Shown here: positions 32,299 through 40,335 of the stretch, piece after piece
Position numbering within the stretch: the stretch's first letter is position 1
Layout of the letters: each line of letters begins with the position of its first letter
Assembly: GCF_024519455.1 (NCBI RefSeq)
Contig: NZ_JALJRY010000003.1
Span: 62,001-126,000, forward strand
Direction of reading: 5' to 3'
DNA from: Streptomyces sp. STR69
GTDB taxonomy: Bacteria; Actinomycetota; Actinomycetes; Streptomycetales; Streptomycetaceae
Length of the DNA: 64,000 bases
Made by a program: the position numbers and the translations under genes
The notes under the pieces: model-generated
The model's input: the letters and a program-made list of their open reading frames with translations, nothing else
What the model was told of the DNA's origin: nothing
The model's database searches: none

Positions 32299-33540
32299 GT
32301 GGCCTCCCCACACGTACTCCGCAGATGTCTTTTCGCTGCCCTGTCCGCCGCACTGGTCGCATCCGCCGCGATCGGTCCGGCGCAGGCGGCTTCCACGTCG
32401 GACGCCCAGGCCGACGCCGTCACGTTCTCCGACACCTTCGACGGAGCGGCCGGCAGTGCCGTCAACTCCTCGAAGTGGACGCAGGAGACCGGCGACGACG
32501 TCAACAACCACGAGCGTGAGTACTACACGTCCGGCACCAACAACGCGGCCCTGGACGGCCAGGGCCACCTGGTGATCACGGCCAAGAAGGAGAACCCCGC
32601 CAACTATCAGTGCTGGTACGGCACTTGCCAGTACACCTCGGCGCGGCTGAACACCTCCGGGAAGTTCAGCGCGCAGTACGGGCATGTCGAGGCGCGGATG
32701 AAGATCCCGCGCGGGCAGGGCATGTGGCCCGCGTTCTGGATGCTCGGCACCGACATCGGCTCGGTCGGCTGGCCCAACTCGGGTGAGATCGACGTCATGG
32801 AGAACGTCGGCTACGAGCCCTCCACGATCCACGGCACCATCCACGGCCCCGGCTACTCCGGCGCCAACGGGATAGGCGCCGCCTACACGCTGGCGAACGG
32901 CGCGGCCTTCGCGGACGCCTTCCACACCTTCGCCGTCGACTGGGCGCCCAACTCGATCAAGTGGTCGGTCGACGGTGTCGTCTACCAGACCCGCACGCCC
33001 GCCGACGTGGGCGGCAACACCTGGGCGTTCAACAAGCCGTTCTTCCTGATCCTCAACCTGGCGGTCGGCGGCGACTGGCCCGGCGACCCGAACAGCGCCA
33101 CGGCCTTCCCGGCCCAGCTGGTGGTGGACTCGGTGTCGGTCACCACGAGTGACACGGCCACCGGGGCGGCGATCAAGGGCCTCGCCGGCAAGTGCGTCGA
33201 CGTCAACGGAGCGAACTCCGCCAACGGGACCGCCGTACAGCTCTACGACTGCAACGGCTCGGCCGCCCAGCAGTGGACCGTGGGCTCCGACGGCACGATC
33301 CGCGCGCTCGGCAAGTGCCTGGACGTGAACGCCGGCGGCACCGCCGACGGCACGAAGGTCCAGCTCTACGACTGCAACGGCTCCGCCGCCCAGAAGTGGG
33401 CCGTCAGCTCGGCGAACGACATCGTCAACCCACAGGCCAACAAGTGCCTGGACGTCACCGGCAACAACTCGGCCAACGGCACCCCGCTGCAGATCTGGAC
33501 CTGTTCCGGCGGCGCCAACCAGAAGTGGACGGTCGGCTGA
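32299..33540 (+). CDS. Secreted GH16 endo-beta-1,3-glucanase with ricin-type lectin domain
   Basis: A 413-residue secreted glycosidase. A Sec signal peptide (to about AQA-A, residue 30) precedes a GH16 domain (~41-275) with active-site motif GEIDVMENVG: nucleophile E163, D165 and acid/base E168. A C-terminal ricin B-type carbohydrate-binding domain (~288-413) has three repeats of the type GKCVDVNGANSANGTAVQLYDCNGSAAQQW. It should cleave beta-1,3-glucan (laminarin or fungal cell wall). GTG 32299 follows AGGGAATGCC weakly. Direct repeats and a good promoter lie upstream, so it is monocistronic and inducible. Confidence 0.92.
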   Translation: MASPHVLRRCLFAALSAALVASAAIGPAQAASTSDAQADAVTFSDTFDGAAGSAVNSSKWTQETGDDVNNHEREYYTSGTNNAALDGQGHLVITAKKENPANYQCWYGTCQYTSARLNTSGKFSAQYGHVEARMKIPRGQGMWPAFWMLGTDIGSVGWPNSGEIDVMENVGYEPSTIHGTIHGPGYSGANGIGAAYTLANGAAFADAFHTFAVDWAPNSIKWSVDGVVYQTRTPADVGGNTWAFNKPFFLILNLAVGGDWPGDPNSATAFPAQLVVDSVSVTTSDTATGAAIKGLAGKCVDVNGANSANGTAVQLYDCNGSAAQQWTVGSDGTIRALGKCLDVNAGGTADGTKVQLYDCNGSAAQKWAVSSANDIVNPQANKCLDVTGNNSANGTPLQIWTCSGGANQKWTVG

Positions 33541-33551
33541 ATCCGTAAGGC

Positions 33552-33788
33552 CTAATGCGGCAACCAGGTGAACTTGTCCCCGCCGACCCAACGGACCACA
33601 TCCGGGTCGTCCAGGTCGCGGACCGTGATGCCGCACACGGCCGCGACCTCCAGGACGTCGGTGATGCCCGTGGCCTCGGAGACCATCTCCCCGTCGATCT
33701 GCACGATGCGGAACGGCGGGGTGCCCGGCTGCACCTTGAGCACCATGATCCGCGGGGTCGAGATGTGCGGGCTGGCGATTTCGGTCAT
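33552..33788 (-). CDS. Small conserved hypothetical protein
   Basis: A 78-residue protein with strands and a helix: IMVLKVQPGTPPFRIVQIDGEMVSEATGITDVLEVAAVCGI and DLDDPDVVRWVGGDKFTWLPH. It resembles a small streptomycete family with no known function. The ATG at 33788 has no ribosome site; TAGGCT lies 7 bases upstream, so a leaderless transcript is likely. An in-frame upstream ATG would add sequence rich in Arg/Pro not like the rest. It is convergent with the glucanase gene. Confidence 0.7.
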   Translation of the reverse strand: MTEIASPHISTPRIMVLKVQPGTPPFRIVQIDGEMVSEATGITDVLEVAAVCGITVRDLDDPDVVRWVGGDKFTWLPH

Positions 33789-33868
33789 GCAATAGAGCCT
33801 AGAACGCATCAGGCGGTCGCGAGTGGTCCAAGGTGCCTGGCCAGGGGCCTCTCGCGGGAGGAGGCTCG

Positions 33869-34891
33869 ATGGATCCCGTGCAGGCACTGGACCGGATCGC
33901 CTTCCTGCTGGAACGGTCCCTGGCCCCGACCTACCGCGTACGCGCCTTCCGTACGGCGGCCAGGGTTCTGGCTGCGCTCCCCGAGGGCGAGGTCGCCGAA
34001 CGCGCGGCGGCCGGGACGCTGGAGTCCCTCAAGGGCATCGGCCCGAAGACCGCGCAGGTGGCCCGCGAGGCCCTGGACGGACAGGTCCCCGCCTATCTGG
34101 AGCAGCTGGAGGCCGAGGCCCCCGCCCCGGCCGGCCCCGGCGGCGAAGAGCTGCGGGCCCTGCTGCGCGGGGACTGCCACCTCCACTCCGACTGGTCCGA
34201 CGGCGGCAGCCCGATCGAGGAGATGGGCCGTACGGCGGCCCGGCTCGGCCATGAGTGGGCGGTGATGACCGATCACTCGCCCCGGCTGACCGTGGCCCGC
34301 GGACTGTCCCCCGAGCGGCTGCGCGAGCAGTTGGACGTGGTGGCCGCGCTGAACGAGACCTGGGCCCCCTTCAGGCTGCTCACCGGCATCGAGTGCGACA
34401 TCCTCGACGACGGCTCGCTGGACCAGGAACCGGAGCTGCTGGAGCGGCTCGACGTGGTGGTGGTCTCCGTGCACTCCAAGCTGCGCATGGAGGCCCGCGC
34501 CATGACGCGCCGCATGGTGGCCGCCGTACGGAATCCGCACGCGGACATCCTCGGGCACTGCACCGGTCGGCTGCTCATCGGGCGGGACGGGGGTGCCGCG
34601 CGGCCGGAGTCGGAGTTCGACGCGGACGAGGTCTTCGCCGCATGTGCCGAGTCGGGTACGGCCGTGGAGATCAACAGTCGTCCGGAGCGCCTCGACCCGC
34701 CGAGGCGGCTGCTGCGGAAGGCCGTCGACGCGGGCGTGCTGTTCTCGGTCGACACCGACGCACACGCACCCGGTCAGCTCGACTGGCAGATCAACGGCTG
34801 CGCGCGGGCGGAGGAGTGCGGGGTGGCCGCCGAGCGAGTGCTGACGACCTGGTCCGCGGACGAGCTACTGGACTGGACCACTGGCAAGTGA
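33869..34891 (+). CDS. PHP-domain phosphoesterase with HhH module
   Basis: A 340-residue protein shaped like the C-terminal half of PolX. Residues 1-~75 form a helix-hairpin-helix/polbeta-like module (AFRTAARVL, LESLKGIGPKTAQVAREAL), and from ~100 a PHP phosphoesterase domain follows: H104-x-H106-x-D108 (HLHSDWSDG), MTDHSPRL, GIECDIL, VVVSVHSKL, ILGHCTGRLL, and the C-terminal DTDAHAPGQLD. These provide the trinuclear metal site. It lacks the polymerase domain of PolX, so a DNA-end or nucleotide phosphoesterase role is inferred. ATG 33869 follows GGGAGGAGG. Confidence 0.88.
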   Translation: MDPVQALDRIAFLLERSLAPTYRVRAFRTAARVLAALPEGEVAERAAAGTLESLKGIGPKTAQVAREALDGQVPAYLEQLEAEAPAPAGPGGEELRALLRGDCHLHSDWSDGGSPIEEMGRTAARLGHEWAVMTDHSPRLTVARGLSPERLREQLDVVAALNETWAPFRLLTGIECDILDDGSLDQEPELLERLDVVVVSVHSKLRMEARAMTRRMVAAVRNPHADILGHCTGRLLIGRDGGAARPESEFDADEVFAACAESGTAVEINSRPERLDPPRRLLRKAVDAGVLFSVDTDAHAPGQLDWQINGCARAEECGVAAERVLTTWSADELLDWTTGK

Positions 34892-35080
34892 TGCACATCA
34901 CCGCGTACGGCGACCTCCACAGGAACACTCGCTGGTGGTTGGCCGTTGAACAGAACGTGGGTGCGGAGGGAACAGTGTCCCCGGGCCTCAACCTCCGCCC
35001 ACAGGGAAGATCGTTCGGCTGAAGCCCTGTGGAGCCTTTCGCCGCGAGGCGACCGCCTTCCGTGCCCACCCCTTTGGCCG

Positions 35081-35112
35081 CCCCGGCCGTGATTCCCCCG
35101 TCGCGGTCGGGG
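35081..35112 (+). terminator. Hairpin terminator after the PHP gene
   Basis: A 12-bp stem (35081-35092 with 35101-35112, two G-U wobbles) and loop TTCCCCCG, followed by CTTCTCC. Loop and right arm share TCCCCCGTCGCGG with the 13024 terminator, suggesting a common terminator type. It lies 190 bases after the PHP stop; nothing else is seen in that gap. Confidence 0.6.
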
Positions 35113-35147
35113 CTTCTCCGTGTCCGGTGTTCGCGCGACTTCTCCGC

Positions 35148-35178
35148 TTGACTTCGAGCGCACTTCAATTCGTAGCGT
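35148..35178 (+). promoter_or_regulatory. Promoter of a leaderless SDR gene
   Basis: TTGACT (35148-35153) and TAGCGT (35173-35178), 19 bases apart, end seven bases before ATG 35186, with no ribosome site between. This arrangement is typical of leaderless Streptomyces genes. Confidence 0.5.
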
Positions 35179-35185
35179 TCCTGGT

Positions 35186-36148
35186 ATGACCACTGCACAG
35201 CACAAGATCGGTTCCGGATTCGACGCGAACACCACCGCCGACGACGTCCTGGAGGGCCTCGACCTCGGCGGGAAGCTCGCGATCCTCACCGGTGGCTACT
35301 CGGGTCTCGGCCTGGAGGCCGCCCGCGCGCTCACCAAGGCGGGCGCCCGGGTGGTCGTCCCCGCACGACGCCCCGACGCGGCCCGGGAGGCCGTGGCCGG
35401 GCTGCCCGGCGTCGAGGTGGACGAGCTGGACCTCGCCGACCTGGAGAGCGTGCGCGGCTTCGCCGAGCGGTTCCTCGCCTCCGGCCGCACCGTCGACTAC
35501 ATGATCAACAACGCCGGGATCATGGCCTGCCCGGAGACCCGGGTCGGGCCCGGCTGGGAGGCGCAGTTCGCCACCAACCACCTCGGTCACTTCGCCCTCG
35601 TCAACCGGCTGTGGCCGGCCATCGAGCCGGGCGGCGCCCGCGTGGTCTCGGTGTCCTCGCGCGCCCATCACTTCTCCGGGATGCGCTGGGACGACGTCCA
35701 GTGGACCCACGGCTACGACAAGTGGGAGGCGTACGGCCAGGCGAAGACGGCGAACGTGCTGTTCGCCGTCCACCTCGACAGGCTCGCCGCCGACCGTGGG
35801 GTACGGGCCTTCTCGCTCCACCCCGGCGGCATCATCACCCCGTTGCAGCGCCACCTCCCCAAGGCGGAGATGGTCGAGCGCGGCTGGATCGACGAGCAGG
35901 GCAACGTGCTGAACCCCGAGGGCTTCAAGACCCCGCAGCAGGGCGCGGCCACCGAGGTGTGGGCGGCGACCTCGCCCCAGTTGGCCGACATGGGCGGCGT
36001 CTACCTGGAGGACTGCGACATCGCGGAGCTCGCCCCCGACGGCGACGAGCGCACCGGCGTCAAGTCCTGGGCGACCGACCCCGAGCAGGCGGCACGCCTC
36101 TGGACGCTGTCCGCCGACCTAACCGGTGTGAACGCTTTTTCCGGTTAG
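35186..36148 (+). CDS. Short-chain dehydrogenase/reductase
   Basis: A 320-residue SDR of the retinol/WW-domain-oxidoreductase-like group. The cofactor motif is TGGYSGLGLEAARAL (TGxxxGxG), followed by NNAGIMACPETRV, and the catalytic S (SVSSRAHHFSG), Y and K (YGQAKTAN; Y-x-x-x-K). The nucleotide preference is not clear. C-terminal PGGIITPLQRHL and a longer tail are typical. The enzyme would oxidise or reduce an alcohol/ketone of unknown identity. The gene appears to be leaderless and monocistronic. Confidence 0.9.
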   Translation: MTTAQHKIGSGFDANTTADDVLEGLDLGGKLAILTGGYSGLGLEAARALTKAGARVVVPARRPDAAREAVAGLPGVEVDELDLADLESVRGFAERFLASGRTVDYMINNAGIMACPETRVGPGWEAQFATNHLGHFALVNRLWPAIEPGGARVVSVSSRAHHFSGMRWDDVQWTHGYDKWEAYGQAKTANVLFAVHLDRLAADRGVRAFSLHPGGIITPLQRHLPKAEMVERGWIDEQGNVLNPEGFKTPQQGAATEVWAATSPQLADMGGVYLEDCDIAELAPDGDERTGVKSWATDPEQAARLWTLSADLTGVNAFSG

Positions 36149-36163
36149 TTCCGGGCGCGGCTT

Positions 36164-36823
36164 TTACGAGGTACCGAGGTCCTTCGGCCCGTACAGGGCG
36201 GCGGGCGCACCGGTCGCCAGCGCCCAGTAGCGGTCCCCGTACGACCAATGCCACCACTCCGTCGGATAGTTGACCAGGCCTGCCGCGCCAAGCGCCCTGC
36301 CCAGCACGGCGCGGTTGGCCCTGGCCTCGGCGGTGATGTTGTCGGCGTCGGTGTAGCAGGCCCCGGCGCTCTGCTCCGGATTGGCGTTCATCGGGGTGCC
36401 CAGGTCGAGTTCGCGGCCGTCGGCGTCGGCGAGCGTCAGGTCGACGGCCGCGCCGGCGGTGTGCGGGGCGATCTCGGGCGGGGACACATAGCGGCTGGCG
36501 GCGGACCGGATCCGGTCGGCGGACCAGTCCGGGTGGGCGGCGCGCAGCTCGTCGCCGTAGCCCTCGAAGTAGCGGCGCTGGAGGGTCGGCGGCCGGTAGC
36601 CCTCGACGAACAGCAGGCGCAGGCCGCCGGGCAGCAGGGCCTCCGCCTTCACGAGTCGGTCCAACACGCCCTGGCGCAGGTGGAGTTCGGCTCCGCCGGC
36701 GGAGTCCTTGTTCTTGTGGTCGTCGACCAGCAGTACGTCGCTCACGTCGACGAGGGGCTCCCCGCACTCCTCGACGGGGACGGCGGCGACCCGGGCGTCG
36801 GACATCAGGATGATCTCACTCAT
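36164..36823 (-). CDS. D-Ala-D-Ala dipeptidase (VanX/DdpX family)
   Basis: A 219-residue zinc dipeptidase of peptidase family M15D. Zinc ligands H121 and D128 (PHTAGAAVDLTL) and H192 with catalytic E189 (EWWHWSYGD) are present, and RLLFVEGYRPPTLQRRYF matches the conserved arginine region. It hydrolyses D-Ala-D-Ala or related dipeptides for cell-wall recycling or glycopeptide resistance; no vanHA genes are adjacent, so recycling or nutrient use is more likely. ATG 36823 follows GGGAG; an ATG at 36805 is an alternative. It is 30 bases after the ROK gene on the same strand. Confidence 0.88.
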   Translation of the reverse strand: MSEIILMSDARVAAVPVEECGEPLVDVSDVLLVDDHKNKDSAGGAELHLRQGVLDRLVKAEALLPGGLRLLFVEGYRPPTLQRRYFEGYGDELRAAHPDWSADRIRSAASRYVSPPEIAPHTAGAAVDLTLADADGRELDLGTPMNANPEQSAGACYTDADNITAEARANRAVLGRALGAAGLVNYPTEWWHWSYGDRYWALATGAPAALYGPKDLGTS

Positions 36824-36853
36824 GAGGTGATCATCTCCCACCGGCCCGTCGCC

Positions 36854-38143
36854 TCAGTGCGGGGCGCGCTCCTCAAGTGCCGTGCGCCAGGCGGGCGGTG
36901 GGCCCTCCGGTTCGGGCTCGGCCCGGCGACCGCCGCGGGCGAAGAAGTCGGCGAGCGGCAGGATCGCGGCGCCGACGGTGACCGCGTCGGGACCGAGGAG
37001 GCCCAGGTCGATGGTCACGCGTTCGGCGGGGTGGCGCAGCGCGTACGCGGTGGCGTGGTGGCGGACGGCGGGCAGGAAACGGGAGCCGAGCTGGAGTCCT
37101 GCCCAGCCGCCGATGAGGATGCGCTCGGGCTGGAAGAGGTTGATCAGGTCGGACAGTCCGGCACCGAGGTATTCGGCGGTCTCCTCCAGGACGGCGAGCG
37201 CGACCGGGTCGGCCTCGGCACCCTCGGCCGGGTAGGCGGCGACCAGCAGCGCGGTCATCGCGGTCTCCTCGTCGGTGCCCTCGGGCGGGCGTCCGCCCTG
37301 CTCGCGCCAGCGGTCGAGCAGCGACTCGGCGCCCGCGTACGCCTCCAGGCAGCCGAGGGCCCCGCAACGGCAGCGGCGACCGCGGACCCGTACGGTCAGA
37401 TGGCCCCACTCGACGGCCCGGCCGTGCTCCACCTCGGGGGTGACGAGGCAGGCTCCGACGCCGGAGCCGAAGAGGACGACGATCGCGTTGCGCGCGCCGC
37501 GCCCGCCGCCGAACCACATCTCGGCCTGACCGAGGGTCTTGGCCCCGTTGTCGATGAAGTACGGGACGGCGTCCGGGAGTTGGGAGGTGGAGCGGAGCAG
37601 CTCTTCGAGGGGGACCGCGTCCCAGCCGATGGTCTGGCCGTGCACGACGGCGCCGTGGTCCGGGGTGTGCTCGACTATGCCGGGGACGCCGATGCCGACG
37701 CCGAGGAGTTGTCCGGGTGCGATGTCGGCGGCGGCGAGGACTTCGGCTATGCCGTCGCGGATGTGGCCGACGATGACCTCGACCTCGTAGCGCTGCTGCT
37801 CCAACGGTCGTTCGGCGCGGGCGAGTTCGGTGAGGGTGAGGTCGAACAGCTCGACGCGGACCCGGGTCTCGCCGACGTCGACGCCGATCATGTGGCCGCT
37901 GTGCGGGGCGACTTGGAGGAGGGTGCGGGGTCGGCCGCCGTCGGAGTCGACGCTGCCGGCCTCCTCGACCAGGCCGTCGGCGACGAGGTCCGCGACGACA
38001 TTGCTCACCGAGCCGGAGCTGAGTCCGGTGACCGGGCCCAGCTCGAAGCGGCTGAGGGGTCCGTCGAAGTACAGCCGTTGCAGTACGGCCGTGCGGTTGG
38101 CCCGCCTGAGGTCGCGTACCGTGCGCCCGTTCCGCCCCGCCAT
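36854..38143 (-). CDS. ROK-family transcriptional regulator
   Basis: A 429-residue ROK regulator: N-terminal winged helix (NRTAVLQRLYFDGPLSRFELGPVTGLSSGSVSNVVADLVADGLV, ~17-60) and a C-terminal sugar-kinase-like domain with ATP phosphate motif DVGETRVRVELFD, ligand-site EWGHLTV and zinc motif CRCGALGCLEAYAG. NagC/XylR-type ROK proteins respond to sugars or their phosphates. A near-perfect inverted repeat upstream at 38170-38192 (CTTAATTCA/TGAACTAAG) is the probable operator. ATG 38143 follows GGAAGGAG. The dipeptidase gene follows it. Confidence 0.9.
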   Translation of the reverse strand: MAGRNGRTVRDLRRANRTAVLQRLYFDGPLSRFELGPVTGLSSGSVSNVVADLVADGLVEEAGSVDSDGGRPRTLLQVAPHSGHMIGVDVGETRVRVELFDLTLTELARAERPLEQQRYEVEVIVGHIRDGIAEVLAAADIAPGQLLGVGIGVPGIVEHTPDHGAVVHGQTIGWDAVPLEELLRSTSQLPDAVPYFIDNGAKTLGQAEMWFGGGRGARNAIVVLFGSGVGACLVTPEVEHGRAVEWGHLTVRVRGRRCRCGALGCLEAYAGAESLLDRWREQGGRPPEGTDEETAMTALLVAAYPAEGAEADPVALAVLEETAEYLGAGLSDLINLFQPERILIGGWAGLQLGSRFLPAVRHHATAYALRHPAERVTIDLGLLGPDAVTVGAAILPLADFFARGGRRAEPEPEGPPPAWRTALEERAPH

Positions 38144-38169
38144 GTGGCTCCTTCCGAACCCTGCACCCT

Positions 38170-38192
38170 CTTAATTCACGCCCTGAACTAAG
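38170..38192. promoter_or_regulatory. ROK operator, CTTAATTCA-N5-TGAACTAAG
   Basis: Nine-base arms with one mismatch and CGCCC between, 27 bases before the ROK start codon. The A/T-rich TTA..TTCA...TGAA..TAA form resembles NagC/XylR-type ROK sites. Confidence 0.6.
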
Positions 38193-38209
38193 GGGCGGTG
38201 GAATGCACA

Positions 38210-39175
38210 CTACGTGGTGGAGGCCGTCCCGTCGATCTCTGCGAGGGCGGCGAGCAGTTCGGGGCCGACCCGCTCGCGCCGCCAGCGGTTCTCTTCCGCG
38301 CCGAACTCCCTGGGGACCGCCTCGGCGAGCATGATCAGGTAGAGGTAGCTGCGGTAGAGCGCGTAGCGGAGGCGGGCCGACCGGTCGAACTCGGCTCGTC
38401 CGCCCGCTTCCCGGTAGCCCGCGAGGAACGCGTCGTCCTTCCTGATGTCTCCGAGGAGCGCCAGGGAGACGAAGTCGGCGAGGGGGTCGCCCCAGAACAT
38501 GCGCTCGCCGTCGATGAGTCCGCCGATGCGGGGCGTTCCGGAGGAGCGGTCGACCAGGATGTTGCCCTGCCAGAGGTCGAAGTGGACGGCGCGGGGGACG
38601 GTGACCTCGTCCAGGGCGGTGTGCGCGGAGCGTGCGGTGCGGGCGATGTCGTCGGCGGGCAGCGGCAGCCAGGCCCGGTAGCGGCGGGCGTCGTCGAGGA
38701 CGGCGTCGTAGAGCGCGGTGAACGCGGTCCGCCAGTCGGGGGCGAGCGGGCCGAGGGCGCCGGAGGGGTAGCCGAAGCCGGGGCCGGTGATCTCGTGCAG
38801 GCGGGCGAGCTGTCGGCCCAACTCCGTGCGCAGGGCGGCCACTTCGGTGTCCGTGAGGGAGTCGTCCCAGGGTTCGCCGGGGCAGAGGGTCATCAGGAGG
38901 GTGTCGCCGTCGAGGACCACGACGCGCGGTGCCGCCACCCCGGCCTTGGTGGCGGCGCCGTAGAAGTCGGCCTCGGAGACGAGGAGTTGGCGCTCGTGGG
39001 CGAGGCCCGGGGCGGTGGGGGCGGTCTTGAGGACGTAGCGGCTGCCGTCGGTGAGGGTGAGTTCCTCGACGGTGTTGTAGGTGCCGCCGCCCATCGGGCG
39101 GAGGTGGGCGAGGCGGTCCGGCGGAATGCCCGCCGCGCCGAGGATCCTCCGGGCCCGCTCCCAGGAGTCCGTCAC
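38210..39175 (-). CDS. Aminoglycoside phosphotransferase-like kinase
   Basis: A 321-residue APH/choline-kinase fold protein. The nucleotide loop is MGGGTYNTVEELTL with the ATP-binding Lys in YVLKTAP; the catalytic loop is HFDLWQGNILVD (Brenner motif HxDxxxxN) and the metal motif is LIDGERMFWGDPLADF. Members phosphorylate sugars, amino alcohols or drugs; this subset resembles fructosamine-kinase-like or uncharacterised kinases. GTG 39175 follows GGGAGAGG at slightly long spacing. It is separated from the ROK gene only by the operator, divergent in expression control but on the same strand. Confidence 0.85.
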   Translation of the reverse strand: MTDSWERARRILGAAGIPPDRLAHLRPMGGGTYNTVEELTLTDGSRYVLKTAPTAPGLAHERQLLVSEADFYGAATKAGVAAPRVVVLDGDTLLMTLCPGEPWDDSLTDTEVAALRTELGRQLARLHEITGPGFGYPSGALGPLAPDWRTAFTALYDAVLDDARRYRAWLPLPADDIARTARSAHTALDEVTVPRAVHFDLWQGNILVDRSSGTPRIGGLIDGERMFWGDPLADFVSLALLGDIRKDDAFLAGYREAGGRAEFDRSARLRYALYRSYLYLIMLAEAVPREFGAEENRWRRERVGPELLAALAEIDGTASTT

Positions 39176-39366
39176 CGTGCGCCCACCTCTCCCTTTCGGT
39201 CAGCCGACGGCGTACCCGTCCTCTACGTAACGCCCGTCCGCCATCGGTCCGTTGAGCCACGGCTCGGCGGCCGTGTCGTCGGCGCCGGGCGTGCGGTCCC
39301 GGTACAGGGTACGGAAGGCATCCCCGCACACCCGGTGCCGTACGAGCCCCGTCGCCGTCCGGGAGA

Positions 39367-39383
39367 TCACCGGAATCCGGTGA
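39367..39383. promoter_or_regulatory. Palindrome TCACCGGA-A-TCCGGTGA
   Basis: Perfect 8-base arms, 54 bases before the SDR remnant start. The identical arms recur at 42464-42480 before the hydrolase operon, with the LAL regulator gene between them. Confidence 0.7.
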
Positions 39384-39437
39384 GGACCGCTCACCTGTCC
39401 CGCGGCGAACCTTGGCGCACGACAAGGAGGCGGTCTC

Positions 39438-39790
39438 GTGAGCGGACGCGTGGCGGCAGTGGTCGGTGCGGGTGGCGAACTGGGCTTCGCCACCTCGGTG
39501 GTTCTCGCGAACGCCGGGTTCACCGTGACGGCGGTCGACCGGACGGCGAAGACACTGGAGGCACTGCCCGACGCATCCGCCGGGAGGTGGGCGACGCGAC
39601 CGATCAGGCCGTGGCCAGAGACCTCGTCGACCGGATCGCCGCCGAGTCCGGGCCTCCCGAGGTGCTGGTGAACACGCTCGGGGCGTTCCGCCAGAAAGAC
39701 GCGCTCAGCGCGACCCCCGAGGACCTGCGCCTCATGCTGGACGTCAACCTCGCCGCCGCGCTGTGGCTGAGCCAGGCCGTGACGCCGTAC
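39438..39790 (+). pseudogene. SDR oxidoreductase, frameshifted and 3'-truncated
   Basis: GTG 39438 has an ideal AAGGAGG site and opens a good SDR start: AAVVGAGGELGFATSVVLANAGF with an altered GAGGELG cofactor motif. After LEALPD the frame breaks near 39573 (one base missing) and continues in the next frame as REVGDATDQAVARDLVDRIAA, VLVNTLGAFR and DLRLMLDVNLAAALWLSQAV. The sequence ends abruptly at 39790 inside the fold, where the opposite-strand aldo/keto reductase begins. Tyr-Lys and the C terminus are lost. Confidence 0.8.
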
Positions 39791-40204
39791 CGCCAGCTGG
39801 GCGTCGAACCGACCGTCCGGCGCCTCGGTCGGGTCCACCATCCGCAGGTTGACCGCCGCCAGGCGGCTCACGCCGAGCGCGGTCAGGTTCTCCTCGATGC
39901 CCTGGCGGAGCCGATCCGGCCGGTCGCTGCTGCGTGCGCCGACCTTGCTGACGATCGCCAGTCCGTCCGGATACGGGTGCAGCGCCTCCCGGATGAGTTC
40001 GTTCACCGTGCCCGCTCCGTAGAACTGCGCGGTGTCGATGTGGTCCACCCCGGCGTCGACCACCGCGCGCAGCACCCGCAGCGCCTCGTCGCGGTCCCGC
40101 GGTGGCCCGAAGACCCCGTCGCCGGAGAGCTGCATCGCGCCGTAGCCGACCCGGTGCACCCGTCTCGGTCCCAGGGGGAAGGTTCCGCCCAACTGCTCTC
40201 TCAC
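39791..40204 (-). pseudogene. Aldo/keto reductase, 3'-truncated
   Basis: The minus strand from GTG 40204 (behind CAGGAG) reads a normal AKR N-terminal half: LGPRRVHRVGYGAMQLSG, DAGVDHIDTAQFYGAG with catalytic Asp and Tyr, IVSKVG with the catalytic Lys, and AVNLRMVDPTEAP then FDAQLA. At 39791 it meets the SDR remnant head-on and the rest, including the catalytic His and cofactor tail, is lost. The frame continues on shadow sequence to 39200 but that is not AKR. Confidence 0.8.
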
Positions 40205-40335
40205 ACCGTCTCCTGTCGGCTCACGCACAGACCGTTCGAAGTGACTCGCCCTTCGAGCGGGTGCCCAGGATCACCGCCGTGGAGGTGACCGGTCATCGCC
40301 GGGATGCGGTGATTCGCCTCGACTACGCTGACCGC

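Noticed and set aside
31519..36823. VanZ and VanX-like genes as a glycopeptide resistance cluster
   Set aside because: They are about 4 kb apart with unrelated genes between and no vanH, vanA or vanRS; each is likely independent.
39200..39436. Minus-strand tail after the AKR remnant (ending AEPWLNGPMADGRYVEDGYAVG)
   Set aside because: Open and mildly protein-like at its end, but no start, family or ribosome site could be tied to it.
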